Shown here: one piece after another, positions 11,155 to 21,960 of the stretch
Position numbering within the stretch: position 1 is the stretch's first letter
How the letters are laid out: the number at the start of each line of letters is the position of its first letter
Origin: Adenophora triphylla var. japonica
Lineage: Eukaryota > Streptophyta > Magnoliopsida > Asterales > Campanulaceae
NCBI GenBank assembly: GCA_022495995.1
Contig: JAFEMH010005404.1
Span: 100,149-164,148 of the forward strand
Reading direction: 5' to 3'
DNA: 64,000 nt
Made by a program: the position numbers and the translations under genes
Notes under the pieces: generated by a model
Told to the model about the DNA's origin: nothing
The model's input: the letters and a program-made list of their open reading frames with translations, nothing else
The model's database searches: none

Positions 11155-11766
11155 CTACTCCCTAATGTCTGGGCATCTACGACGATTGTGCCCTTATTGA
11201 TGGCATGATGAACATAGAGTCTTCTGTTTATCTGCTTGAAAGTCCATAGAATTACGAAAGCGTCTTGATCTAGGTTGTCCAGACTTCGCAGAACGTCGAA
11301 GTAGGGGATTAGGGAAAAAACTGGGCACCAAACCATCCACACCCCAATAGTCCTCATGCTCGATTGGTTCGAATGTCCCCTTCCATGTCTTGTAGTATTC
11401 CCCAATGGTGTAAAATCGAGAAACGAAATCTCGACCATCAAGATGTTGTGCAGAACAACATGCAAGAAGATTGGAACAAGGCATGTGATAGGCAACCCAT
11501 TTACCACATGTGCAGGTACACTCATTAAGTCGGACAATCTGGATATTTCCTCCGTGATCACCCTGACGTGCGGTTGTCACTTGATACACCCCCATTTCGT
11601 GATTGTTGAACCTCCTGATCTGATGTGTTGCCCCTTTCGCGGTATTCTTCAAGTAGTGATAATTGACTTTCTGGCTGAATTGGTGTAGGGGATTGATGTT
11701 AGGGTTATTAGGATTACCTTCTAAGGCATTAAGTGAAAATCCATGCCTTACTTGAAAGTACTCCAC
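11155..11766 (-). pseudogene. MULE transposase C-terminal remnant (SWIM zinc finger)
   Basis: Minus-strand frame resembling the C-terminal end of MURA-type transposases. It has ATHQIRRFNNHEMGVYQVTT, then the SWIM-like segment CTCTCGKWVAYHMPCSNLLACC, then a basic tail. The usual CxH pair at the end of the SWIM finger reads C-S-N, so the last zinc ligand appears lost. The C-terminal CCHC knuckle (CSSCHQ .. GHNRRRCP) is cut by an in-frame TAA between the second Cys and the His. The DDE catalytic core and N-terminus are absent upstream of about 11800, where a GA microsatellite follows. This remnant supports the MULE assignment but cannot be an active transposase. Confidence 0.85.
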
Positions 11767-11946
11767 ACAACGGTAGAAGGCAATAATTAAGATGATGTTA
11801 ATTTACCTTGATTTGTGATCTTCAACTATTCTGATGAAATAAAATAATGTCAAGAAAATTTGGGTTATTTTTTGTGAGATATTTTGAATGAGAGATACGA
11901 GTGGAAGAGATTAGTGGGAGGAAGATTATAAATATAGTGAAATGGC

Positions 11947-11984
11947 TGAGAGAGAGAGAGGAAGATTATGAATATAGTGTTTGC

Positions 11985-12030
<46 letters not shown>
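11947..12030. repeat. GA microsatellite
   Basis: Interrupted (GA)n tract, longest uninterrupted part at about 11989-12028. It lies where the missing front part of the transposase would begin. Confidence 0.9.
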
Positions 12031-12032
<2 letters not shown>

Positions 12033-12124
12033 GGTAATGAATGACATCCCACAGACTGAAAATTGATACTTTATGCTGGTTGGAAACTGAACTTCAGTAG
12101 CTGGAAAGTGAAATCTCTGACTTA

Positions 12125-12186
12125 AACTCGCTACACCGTGTAGCGAGTTTCATTAAAGTTGAAATCGCTAAACGGTGTAGTGATTT
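12125..12186. repeat. Two 25-bp palindromes, internal array 2
   Basis: A perfect copy at 12125-12149 and a degenerate one at 12162-12186 (AAATCGCTAAACGGTGTAGTG). It flanks the start of the tandemly repeated block downstream. Confidence 0.92.
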
Positions 12187-12905
12187 TAAGTCAGAGTTTG
12201 TCCACTCCAATAATTTCCTTCGATTCAACATTTCTTATTTTCATTTTTTTTTTCGTTCGCGAAGGTATTTTGAGCAATAAATATAGGTTAATTTAGTTAT
12301 CATAATGAATATCTAAAAATTGTTACTTGTAGTACATATAAAGGTGTATCAATAACAACTTTTAAATTTTAATTTGTATAATTAAATTAACTTCAAATTA
12401 TTGCTCAAAATACCTTCGTACTAACATCAAAAAAAAATTTACATGTGTTAAAAAAATAATGACATGTTGCTGAATTATGTTTTTGTTTAAAATATTTTTT
12501 TACATGTGTTAAAATAAATGATGACATGTTGCTGAATTATGTCAGAGTTTGTCCACTCCAATAATTTCCTTCAATTCAACATTTCTTATTTCTATTTATT
12601 TTTCGTTCGCGAAGGTATTTTGAGCAATAAATATAGGTTAATTTAGTTATCATAATGAATATCTAAAAATTGTTACTTGTAGTACATATAATGGTGTATC
12701 AATAACGACTTTTAAATTTTAATTTGGATAATTAAATTAACTTCAAATTATTGCTCAAAATACATTCGTACTAAAATCAAAAAAGAAAAAAAAAATTACA
12801 TGTGTTAAAAAATGATGACATGTTGCTGAATTATGTTTTTGTTTAAAATATTTTTTTACATGTGTTAAAATAAATGATGACATGTTGCTGAATTATGTTT
12901 TTGTT
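12187..12905. repeat. Tandem duplication of a foldback unit, about 355 bp each
   Basis: Two copies, about 12187-12541 and 12541-12900, each starting AGAGTTTGTCCACTCCAATA. Within each copy GAAGGTATTTTGAGCAATAA on the left is inverted about 130 bp later (TTATTGCTCAAAATACNTTC), so each unit contains a MITE-like foldback. A 60-bp subunit ending ACATGTTGCTGAATTATG is repeated again at the end of each copy. Confidence 0.88.
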
Positions 12906-13109
12906 TTAAAACTTTTTTTACATGTGTTAAAAATAATGATGACAGGAAAAATTGCAACGAAATCAAACAAAAAATGTACCAAATAATTTTTAAAAACTAA
13001 AATAACATCAAAATAAATATAATCAAGTTAGTGACCACACCCCGGTCACGTAGGAAACCTTACATTAATTAATTTAAACATTTAAAAAATTCAAGTAAAC
13101 AAAATGGGC

Positions 13110-14007
13110 TTAGAATTCAGCCAGATTAACTTCATCATTCTTAGGAAATACCTACAAAACAAATGAGTTTAACATTATTTACTATATGATTCCAACAATT
13201 AAGCAAAAATAAGAAAATATTTACCTTGAAGACATTAGGGAGTGTTATGTTAAGATAACGTGCTGATCGTGATGGGTTGGGGGCCCAAACAACAACCTAA
13301 ATATTTCAAAATAAACAATTAGATGGAATTATTAATGACGATTCCAAAGTGTACTGACTTCCACTATTTAATATATCATACCTTCTGAAGTATCAGAAGA
13401 GAACCGACAGATATATCTTTTCCAAATTCACTCTCAATCACTTTATGATAAATGGAAGCATCTATGGTATCCGTAGGATCCTAATAATTTTATCCCAGTT
13501 AGTAACTCAAAACACATTTCACTCATGATAGAAAGCATACTAAGCTCATTCCTAACCTTTAAAGTCACCCAGAGATCACCAAGACCATTTGGTGTGCAGG
13601 ACTTGATAACAGCAACAACCTAATAGAACATACATAAATATAAAAAATTAATCAAAGTGTACACACATTTAACTATAATTAATCTTGATATTATACCTGA
13701 TCCACCCTGTCAATAGTATGACATTTCTTCTTGATAGAGCTCAATGGATAATATATACCGGCTTCAGTGAGAAATTCCATTGCAGAGAGCCAAGGACCGT
13801 CTTGAAAAGCTCCATCCTTCACCGGATCTTCAATCGCTCTCCGTATATACTCTTGGGTTGCGATCGGTGTTTGTTGCGAAGACAAGTTCTGACGGTCGAG
13901 ATTTCTCTGCTGCATGGCGGACTCTACGGCATCGGCGGGACCAGGAATAACACGCGGTGAAGAGGAGGATTCACCGCAGAAAAAAAACGCTGCTCTCTGG
14001 GATCCAT
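13110..14007 (-). CDS. HROB-like OB-fold gene (DUF4539 family) inside the MULE
   Basis: Minus-strand five-exon gene: 14007-13697, 13619-13557, 13480-13382, 13296-13225, 13151-13110, all junctions GT..AG and all in phase 0, about 195 aa. The central region fits the OB-fold of HROB (C17orf53/MCM8IP): VVAVIKSCTPNGLGDLWVTL, DPTDTIDASIYHKVIESEFG, DISVGSLLILQKVVVWAPNP and YLNITLPNVFKV. HROB proteins act with the MCM8-MCM9 helicase in homologous recombination. An IPGPADAVESAM segment before the fold is also a family trait. The first ATG (14007) is out of frame with the rest by one base at an 8-T run (about 13979-13986). An in-frame Met at 13915 would still give the whole OB-fold. It is compact against animal HROB. 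Family is inferred from remembered motifs; its residence between MULE repeats is seen directly. Confidence 0.8.
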
Positions 14008-14188
14008 TTTTTGTGTTTAATAGAATTTGAATTGAGAAGATTGAGGGTTGCGAGGAGGATACGAGAGAGAGAATGAATGAACGAGGGAGAGGAGGAGAGG
14101 AAGATAAATAAATCTAGGAAAACTTAGCTGGGCAATTTATTAAAGATAAACTCGCTACACAGTGTAGCGAGTTTGACTTGGACAGGTC

Positions 14189-14425
14189 AAACTCGCTACA
14201 CGGTGTAGCGAGTTTTGCTTAATTAATTGCCCTAATTAATGACCAAACTGGCAAACATAATTGCATGTAACTCGCTACACCGTGTAGCGAGTTTGACCTG
14301 TCCTAGTCAAACTCGCTACACCGTGTAGCGAGTTTCAAAAAATGGGACACTTTGGGCAAAAGTTTGAACAGTAAGTCATTTTGGAAAATAAAATTTCCAA
14401 ACAGTATTATTTGAGATAAAAAATC
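14189..14425 (-). repeat. MULE right terminal inverted repeat
   Basis: Inverted match of the left terminal repeat. It contains palindromes at 14189-14213, 14269-14293 and 14309-14333. A fourth copy just inside at 14149-14173 has an A centre. Confidence 0.93.
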
Positions 14426-14435
14426 ATGGAGGGAG

Positions 14436-14635
14436 TATGTATTGAAATAGAAACTACCAATCTACAGCCGTAGGATTAAACAAATTGAAAAGAAATCCAA
14501 CGATTGAAAATAAAAAAAGTTAAAACTGATGTTGGAGGTGATAATCAATCCTGACCACTCTTTGTCTTTTTTTTTAAATTAAATCCTGGCCACTCTTTGT
14601 GTGATGGTTATTCTCCACCCCTTTTATAATATAGA
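14436..14635. other. 5' end of Helitron B (minus-strand sense)
   Basis: Begins with the TA that completes the split MITE. On the minus strand it reads from TCTATATTATAAAAGG through CAAAGAGTGGCCAGGATT and ATCCTACGGCTGTAGATTGG. Similar phrases (AAAGAGTGGCCAGGATT, GATCCTACGGCT) recur at 39300-39440 in the 5' part of Helitron A, which supports both as Helitron 5' regions of one family. Confidence 0.55.
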
Positions 14636-14652
14636 CTAGTATTCTCTTACCC

Positions 14653-14669
14653 GTGCCATTGGCACGGTG
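14653..14669 (-). other. Helitron A terminal hairpin
   Basis: CCGTGCC, three-base loop, GGCACGG; eleven bases before CTAG-T. It matches the position and size expected of the hairpin at a Helitron 3' end. Confidence 0.7.
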
Positions 14670-14883
14670 ACAGTACACAAATTAAAAAAATGATGAAATC
14701 GCCTTCCTTCCATCCCAAAAATAAAATAAAAATATACCCAATATCTTGATGATTACCTTGTTCCATAATCAACATTTGATGGAGGGTGATTTGTTTGTGT
14801 AACTGTTGAAGAGAATATGAAGAAGCCGATTATCCGGGACCGTTATCCATTTAGGATTAGTAAAAAAAAATTCTTAATCCCCA

Positions 14884-15345
14884 TTTTACTATTATTCTTT
14901 TTTCGTAACCCCAACTCAACCCATTAATCATATAAATAATTAATAATAATTATAATCCATAACTAATTCCCTATCCTATTTTTACCCAAGGTTCGAAACA
15001 AAAAACTTAAGTAATCATGGCGAACGATTTTTTAATTGATTTAGGTACAAACATTTTTCTAAAATCAATTTTTTTTAAGATTCTAAAATCGTTCAAAAAT
15101 TTAATTATATATAATAGTAATTATTATGTTAAGATACAGTCCTTAAATAAATGATCCTAATAAAATAAAAGAGAAAAATAAATAAATCAAATTGGAATAC
15201 ACATAAATAAAAAAAAAATACCCAATTCAATTTTTTTTAAAGAAAGAGTATATATAAACCCTAAACCTTATTTTAAGGAGTATACTAAGTAATTATAAAA
15301 AACAAAAAAAATGAGCATTTATTTATAATAGTTTATTAACAAAAT
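14884..15345. repeat. Tandem duplication copy 1 (copy 2 split by the Sirevirus)
   Basis: The block from ATTACTATTATTCTTTTTTCGTAA to about 15345 is repeated starting at about 15602. Copy 2 runs to 15710, is interrupted by the retrotransposon at TAATT, and resumes at 38101 with TTTACCCAATGTTCGAAATA, continuing to about 38412. Unit spacing is about 718 bp. Copies share GTATATATAAACCCTAAACC and flanking text with indels, mainly in poly-A and poly-T. Confidence 0.85.
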
Positions 15346-15929
15346 ACAAATCACCCCTAAATAACACAAAATAATATACTCCAATATGTTCCAAAATAAA
15401 TGTCTATTTAAAAAAAAAAATCAGAAATTGAATGTCTCTTTTTTACAAATTTTGATTCTAAATGATTTTTTATCAATTACTACTCATTATATATTTGCAA
15501 AACAAAAAAATTTAAAAGTGAATAGAAAGATTATTTATGAATCTTTGCTATAAATATTTATAAAAAAAGCTATTTTAAAATATAACTTAAATGAAAATTA
15601 TTCATTACCATTATTCTTTTTTCGTAATCCCAACCCAACCCATTAATCATATAAATAATTAATAATAATTATAATCCATAACTCATCCCCTATCCTAATT
15701 TGTTGATCCCAAAGGTACAACAAGGGTAAAGAAAATAGCTAGAGGGGGGGTGAATAGCTATGTAAACTTTTTCGACCCTTGTCAAAATTCGACCAAGTAC
15801 TTACTAGATTTGATATTGAGTACAATCTATGATTCACTATCAAGATAGAGTAAAATGCACAACGGAAGTTTTCTAAGTAAGAGAGTGGTCAAAATAGGTT
15901 TAGTGGCCAAAAATACTCTTTGCGGTCAA

Positions 15930-18675
15930 TGTGAGGACCCCGACCCGGAACCTACACGTGTCCCGAGCTGGAGCGTCCTCAAACTATCCCAAATTTCCTA
16001 AACTTTTAAAACCTTTATTTAACTTTCAAAAATAAATACAATTATTATACCCATTTCATAATAAATCTATACTTTTTCACAAAGGAGAAATAGCTATCCA
16101 ACTTAGAATATAAGAAACGTTTTTAGTTACGAAACGGCCTTGGTTATAACATAAAATAAAGATTTATAATTACAATTTCATAAATGAATTATACCAAAGT
16201 ACACTTTCTATACCAACCTAATCATACCCCGACAAGTCCCACAATATAACTTCCAAACTCCTCACCGCCCTTACTTGATCGGTCCACCTGTCTCAATCTA
16301 AAACAAGTAAAGGGGAGAGGGGTGAGAATAAATCTCAGAAGCTATTATGGATGCGGCAAGATGCCATACAAGATGCAACACGTAGCATGGCAACACATCA
16401 AAAGACATATTCATATAACCCGAGAGGCTCCCTGCCGCCAACCGTCCCATACCGGTTGGAGACAACGACCAGCTCAGCATGAATATATCACAACACATAA
16501 GTACGATAAAGTAACACTTAGAAGGATACTGAGCCAAGGTTTCATCTCCAAAAGGATATACACATCCGAGCAAAGAATATCGATGAAGCGGTTCCGGAAC
16601 CATGAACAATAACAAGACACTGGGGACTCGGACACACGGGTCGTATCCCCTAGGTGAAAACTAGACCATCTACCTCAAAAGGAGATGCTAGCCCACAAAT
16701 CCCACACAAGGGGGACAAACTCGGCAATGTATGAATTATAATGAACTCGGCTCGGTGCCATTATAAATCCATAACATTGCCCAACAAACAATTAAATCAA
16801 TACCACTGGATTTACATAACTAAGCACGGTAATAACATACTTGCTTAACCAAACATTGTATGATCCAAAGTAGGGATACATACTACAACAGCATATCATG
16901 AAGATAGCAATACTATATCAAGTATTCAACATTATCAAGCACATAATAGATACTTGAATAAATTCCACAAAAAGGGATAACAATATATCAACATGGTAAA
17001 ATATACTCATGTTCAACCAATAATCGAGTGCAGATTTGATCAACACACAATGCATAATATAATCAATGTATATGAACTCAATGTAAGGCAAGGAAATATC
17101 ATCAATCCATCCTACAAGGTCATTATACAATAAAACAAGGCCTCTATGAAGGTTCAAGCTCAATTTACTAAGTGGGAGTCACAATCTATAAGTGACCAAA
17201 CAATGTTGCTAACCATTCCCGGTTCAGATTTACAGCTAAACTTCCTGGGGTCTTTGGGCGACCGCCATACCTCTTGGGCGACCGCCCAAGAGGCTTTACA
17301 AGGCACACCAACTTCTGGACACATGGGCGGCCGCTCACGCCTCGGGCGACCGCCCAAGTGCCGGATCCTTACATTCCCAAGCTTCCCAAATTGAAATCTC
17401 TTACTAATTTCTTTCACTTCCCAAGTTTTACTTCTACTCTAAATTAAAGATCAACAAGAAGATTTCCTAACTTTACTAAGTTCCTCCTGAATCGTGCAAC
17501 CCGAAGTAGAGAAGTTCTAATTTATTTATCATTCTACATTTTACCCATTTTATACTCTCCAAACCATCTTCCAAGAACATTATCCTCAACCAAATTCATT
17601 TACTCATTTTCCAACTCATGTAAGGCTCTAAAGCATGTAACACCCATTAATATAACAAGAACAATATTTATAATTTATGATCATTCATTAAGAAGTAAAG
17701 TCATAACAATTCACATACTAAGCCATGAAACCCAAAAATGATTAAATCTTATATTATTACCATTTGAAGCACTACCCATTTCACTATCACTTTCCAAGTA
17801 TAAATTTCTTAATTTAATTAACCCATTTACTTACTTTCTTGACCCATTTTAATAACACATTTCAAATTAAATCTTCTAAACTAATTTCACCCATTTCTTA
17901 TAATCAAATCATTTTCTATGAACCCAACTTTATTCTACTCATTTAACTCCATAGAATAATGTCTTAACCTAGATCATTATAAATTTCATGAATCATATCA
18001 TTTCCTCAATCCAAGAGAGTTCTCCTAAGCATTGAAGCAAAAAGAACATTCATAACAACATAAATATTCATGAACATTCAAGGAAGGAAAGGGGTCATAA
18101 TAACTCACATTTGGATTATATAAGGAATGTTGATTTTTCTAACTTGATGAGTTCCCCAAGATGATCCAACTTCAATGGTGCTCCTAGACTTGATTTTTGG
18201 ATGAAGAAATGCTTGGCTTCCAAGCTTGGACAAAGGCTTCCATGGAGTCTCTCTCCTTTCTCTAGGATGAAGAAGTGAGGATGAAGGAGAAGGAGGGGAA
18301 TTATTAGAGAGAAGGAGGGAGATGGAGTGAAAATGATAAAGGGGAAAAAGGGGAGGGGGGCCGGCCAAAGGGGGGAGAAGGGGAGGGTTTTAGGGGAATG
18401 GTCCCCCACTCCAAAATATCCCCTAAAACTCTTCCTCAATTTAAATAAATTTCCCCCAACTCATAACATTTTATTTGTCCAATTTATTACTACTACATTC
18501 TATTACTTTATTTATTTCTAATTATTATTTTTCCCCTAGAACATTATTTATTTTCTTATCATTTTATCCTAATATAAGGAATTTAAAGATATAAGAATGA
18601 ACACAAAATATTAACAATAATATTAAAAGCACACAATATGATGTTAAATTAGTGCCTAGGGCTAGGGTCGTTACA
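15930..18675 (-). repeat. Nested element LTR, left copy
   Basis: Contains a cluster of near-palindromes CTTGGGCGACCGCCCAAG and relatives at about 17250-17365. Frames such as 18116-18439 on the minus strand are Pro/Ser/Phe-rich LTR text, not a recognised protein. Confidence 0.93.
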
Positions 18676-21600
18676 CTCACTCCCCCTTAAAGAAAATTCG
18701 TCCCGAATTTGACTATCACTTACCTAACTGATCAACCCATATCGATTACATGTATACCTCAACTTCAATTTCCAAATAGTCTCTTCAGTGTTGTGATTCT
18801 TCCCCCAAAGAATTTAAATTTCTAATTCCATTAATAATATGATATTATCACTTAATGATCCAAGCATACTATACGAATATCACTAACACGAATTTTCCGA
18901 TCTCAATGATAATATAAAGAAATAAGGTATTACAACTTAGGTCACTAAATATATTACATTATCACATTAAAACTTTAAATACTCTATAAGCTTCTCCAAA
19001 TTCACCCCAACAAATTAGAGATCGACATTTCCTTCCCAAACTATGCCTTATACGGTTTTATCTCAATGCTAGAATGATAACTGCTATTATACGTATACAA
19101 CCATTGGTAACCTTAAGTCCTATCGACTACTAAATCTATTGTACATGCCCGTAGCATATCATCAACTACAAATAATGATTCTTCAAATTTTCACAGAGTT
19201 AAACTCAATAGTATTCCTACATTCCAAAACGATCTTTCCAACAGATGTCTACCCAATCCATTCAATATTATGGGATTTATACTATCAACTATCTCCAAGA
19301 TTTATGAGGACTTTATCAATAAACCTCTCATCAGGCTATATATATAACGAGTAGAAAATAAAATTCAACTTTCTGTAACAAAATCACACACCCTTCTTTT
19401 TACTTCCAATGTAACTTAATCACAAAATCTATAGTGATAACACTCTCAAGTTCAACCTAGAACTCTAAACATTTTAATAAACCTTCTAATGTCAACATTC
19501 TATTATCACCATTCAATGTTCCAATTATGTCCAGGACTAGTGACAAATCAATATTCAAATTGAATGGTTGGCCGCCCACAACGGAGCCGATCCAACTCCC
19601 AAAACAAAAACCGAGTCTACTGTGACCAACACAATAATAACCCCACAATTATCAAATCATTTCTCGGATCAAAACTTGAATACAATTAATCATTATAGGG
19701 GAACTAGGTTACCTTTTTACTTACTTCAGTACAACTTATATCTTTAGAATATCAAGTCTTTCAAAAATTTACAACATCTTTCAGAATTCCAAAGGATAAA
19801 ATAAAAGAGATTCAAAGAGACCCGAATGGTTTATTTATTTAAAACCGGCCCATACCAGTTTTAATTAACTAAACCACTCACAATTTAAAAATTTTCAAAA
19901 GGTTGATAAGCTGACAAAATAACTCAAGTGATTTAAGTATCTACAACCGCCCATAACAAAGGCGGATAGTTAAATTACTCACGTATTTTAAATGTACACA
20001 ATTACGGTTTACTGACTTTAATAAATCAAATTATCCCCGAAGAGCACAATTGCTCACACCGAAGTTCAACACACACCTTCACTTATTAAAACACAATTAA
20101 ACAATTCCAACATAATACTCTTGTTCGACCTCTAATTATAGTATAGCCACCATTCATAATATTTATACTGAATTAAATTCTCTTAAAAGAAAACACAATC
20201 TCGCAATATTATTACTATCTCCGATGAATAACACTAAAACAATCGTTAAGATTATAAACTAGGTAAATCATCCTCAAATTTCAATTAAACATTAACGGTA
20301 TAATCTAACTTATCTCCCTATAACCATCAACAACTCAAAATTCGTATAACGTAAATATCTTCCAAGCATCACACCAATCCCTTATATGAGTCGCGCAACT
20401 AAGTCAACCTATACGGTGTAATCATCCTAAAGTATCCTGCCTTCCAATAAAATTTATCCTCATTTTATATTCTCAATTAATGATAATCGTTCCTCAAAAC
20501 AAACCATATATACATACATTACCCATTTCCGAAGTTGATCCTATAAGTCACCAATAATCGCATCTATTATACTTCTTCGCATTTACTCTATTTACCTTCC
20601 CAAAACTAATACACAATCCACAAATCAAAACGGTCATGCTAGATATAAGTGCTTTGTCTTAAGTATATCCTCAAAGCAAAATTTCACCGTAATTGTAATA
20701 CTCCGAAAAATTCAACTAATAACCATTTAGTATCCTACTAGTTTCTAAAATCACCATACAAATCGTCAACAAGTGCTAACGAATACTTATCCTTCATAGT
20801 TACCTATTTAAGATCTCTATAACCTTATAATTAACCACCAAGTATCATCTTTCCTCAATATAGTACTAATTCATCCCTACGGAGTGTCGCTAAGCTAATT
20901 ATCTTCTTTATCAAATACTTTCCCAAGATGAATCATCAAGTCCATCATCCCAATTAGTGTCCTCTATCTAGGAATCCGAATACTAAAATAGTACCTTATA
21001 TCAACTCAAAGCTTCAATGTCACTGGTATGATACCTGATGAAAACCCATTTTTGAAACTCACATAGAAAACACCACTTAGTCCACTAATAACACCTAAGG
21101 CAAGGTTATACTAGTTCTATAAGATCTTGTACTCGCGACATTCTATAACTCATATAATCTCACTTAGACTATCACTTCCAATACTAGTCTCATATACCTA
21201 GTCTCTACCACGAGACACCAATGTATAAATACTCACGCATGTTATACTACTATAAACCACTCCTAATTAGGTCATATACCTAACCTCAACTAAGAGTTCA
21301 CAAATTCATTTACCACCGCACATGAGATAATTCAAGGTTCTTCTACTTAAATATAACACATAACCTCCACATTCTTTAGGTCCTACTTTCGACATTTACG
21401 CATATGTGACATACTATCAATCAATAATTTATCCGACTCAATTATACACGGAGGTAAATCAAACGTAGATAAGGAGACTCGCTTCTTGCGATAGTCCTCC
21501 TCAAACACAATAACTACTCAAATAATTCATGTTAATATGACGATGATTCACGGATTGGTAACTCGACCAAATCCACCGGCAATACATGCCCACTAAATCA

Positions 21601-21960
21601 CAACTACCAAGATAATTTAAGGATGATTCGAGGCACGGCCCCATAGGGGTAGAACCTCCAAAGACATAAAACAACTTTTAGGCCAATTATGCACATAAAG
21701 ATGAAATGTAATGCCACATGAGAACGAATGCACGAGGATTTATAAAAGTATGAACCCTAATTCCTGAGACAGGTAAAATACCTCAAATGGTGGTGGGGAA
21801 ATCTATCTTTCCAAAACTCACCTTTCCTTGATTCCTTGGTTGGACAACATTATTTTCTGTCATTGAACAAATTCCTGCATTAAACACTCGACGTAAGTTA
21901 TCGCACACTCTCACTCAGCTAGACTCTACCCCGAGAATTCTAACCGAGCTCGATATTAAC
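18676..21960. other. Interior of the nested LTR element, no coding capacity
   Basis: About 3.3 kb, AT-rich with many short stops on both strands. I searched by eye for protease, RT, RNase H and integrase motifs and found none. At the right edge the minus-strand text after the LTR (GGTTAATATCGAGCTCGG) does not match the usual Met primer site. Confidence 0.7.

Larger units (their letters stand above)
6341..14425. mobile_element. MULE (Mutator-like element) with cargo genes, 8085 bp
   Basis: Long terminal inverted repeats (6341-6575 and 14189-14425, about 235 bp, roughly 95% alike by eye) bound the element. It starts GATTTTTT and ends AAAAAATC. A perfect 10-bp target duplication ATGGAGGGAG lies at 6331-6340 and 14426-14435, within the 9-11 bp range known for MULEs. 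Inside are a plant mobile domain gene (7932-10226, +), a C-terminal MURA-type transposase remnant (11155-11766, -) and an OB-fold gene (13110-14007, -). A 25-bp palindrome recurs in the repeats and interior. The transposase catalytic part is missing, so the element is non-autonomous. Boundaries are seen directly; superfamily comes from TIR length, target duplication size and the SWIM-type remnant. Confidence 0.92.
3993..14635 (-). mobile_element. Putative Helitron B (non-autonomous), hosting a MITE and the MULE
   Basis: Inferred on the minus strand from end signals. The 5' end reads TCTATATTATAAAAGG (14635 downward). The 3' end reads GCACGGGTCAGGAGTACTGG followed by T, with CTGG at 3996-3993, which fits the CTRR-T rule, although the hairpin before it is poor. 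Without the 8.1-kb MULE and its target duplication it is about 2.5 kb. It carries no Rep/helicase. The 5' end abuts the 3' CTAG of Helitron A. The 3' end is the weaker call. Confidence 0.45.

Noticed and set aside
15601..15710. Target duplication longer than 5 bp at the Sirevirus
   Set aside because: The extra similarity at 15602-15710 comes from the older 718-bp tandem duplication, not from insertion.
16298..16615. Overlapping open frames on both strands in the nested LTR
   Set aside because: They follow LTR sequence, and the second LTR copy shifts them by indels, so no protein is conserved.
18116..18439. Minus-strand frames in the nested LTR (also at 24154-24477)
   Set aside because: Present identically in both LTRs, Pro/Phe/Ser-rich low complexity, no domain; LTR sequence rather than genes.
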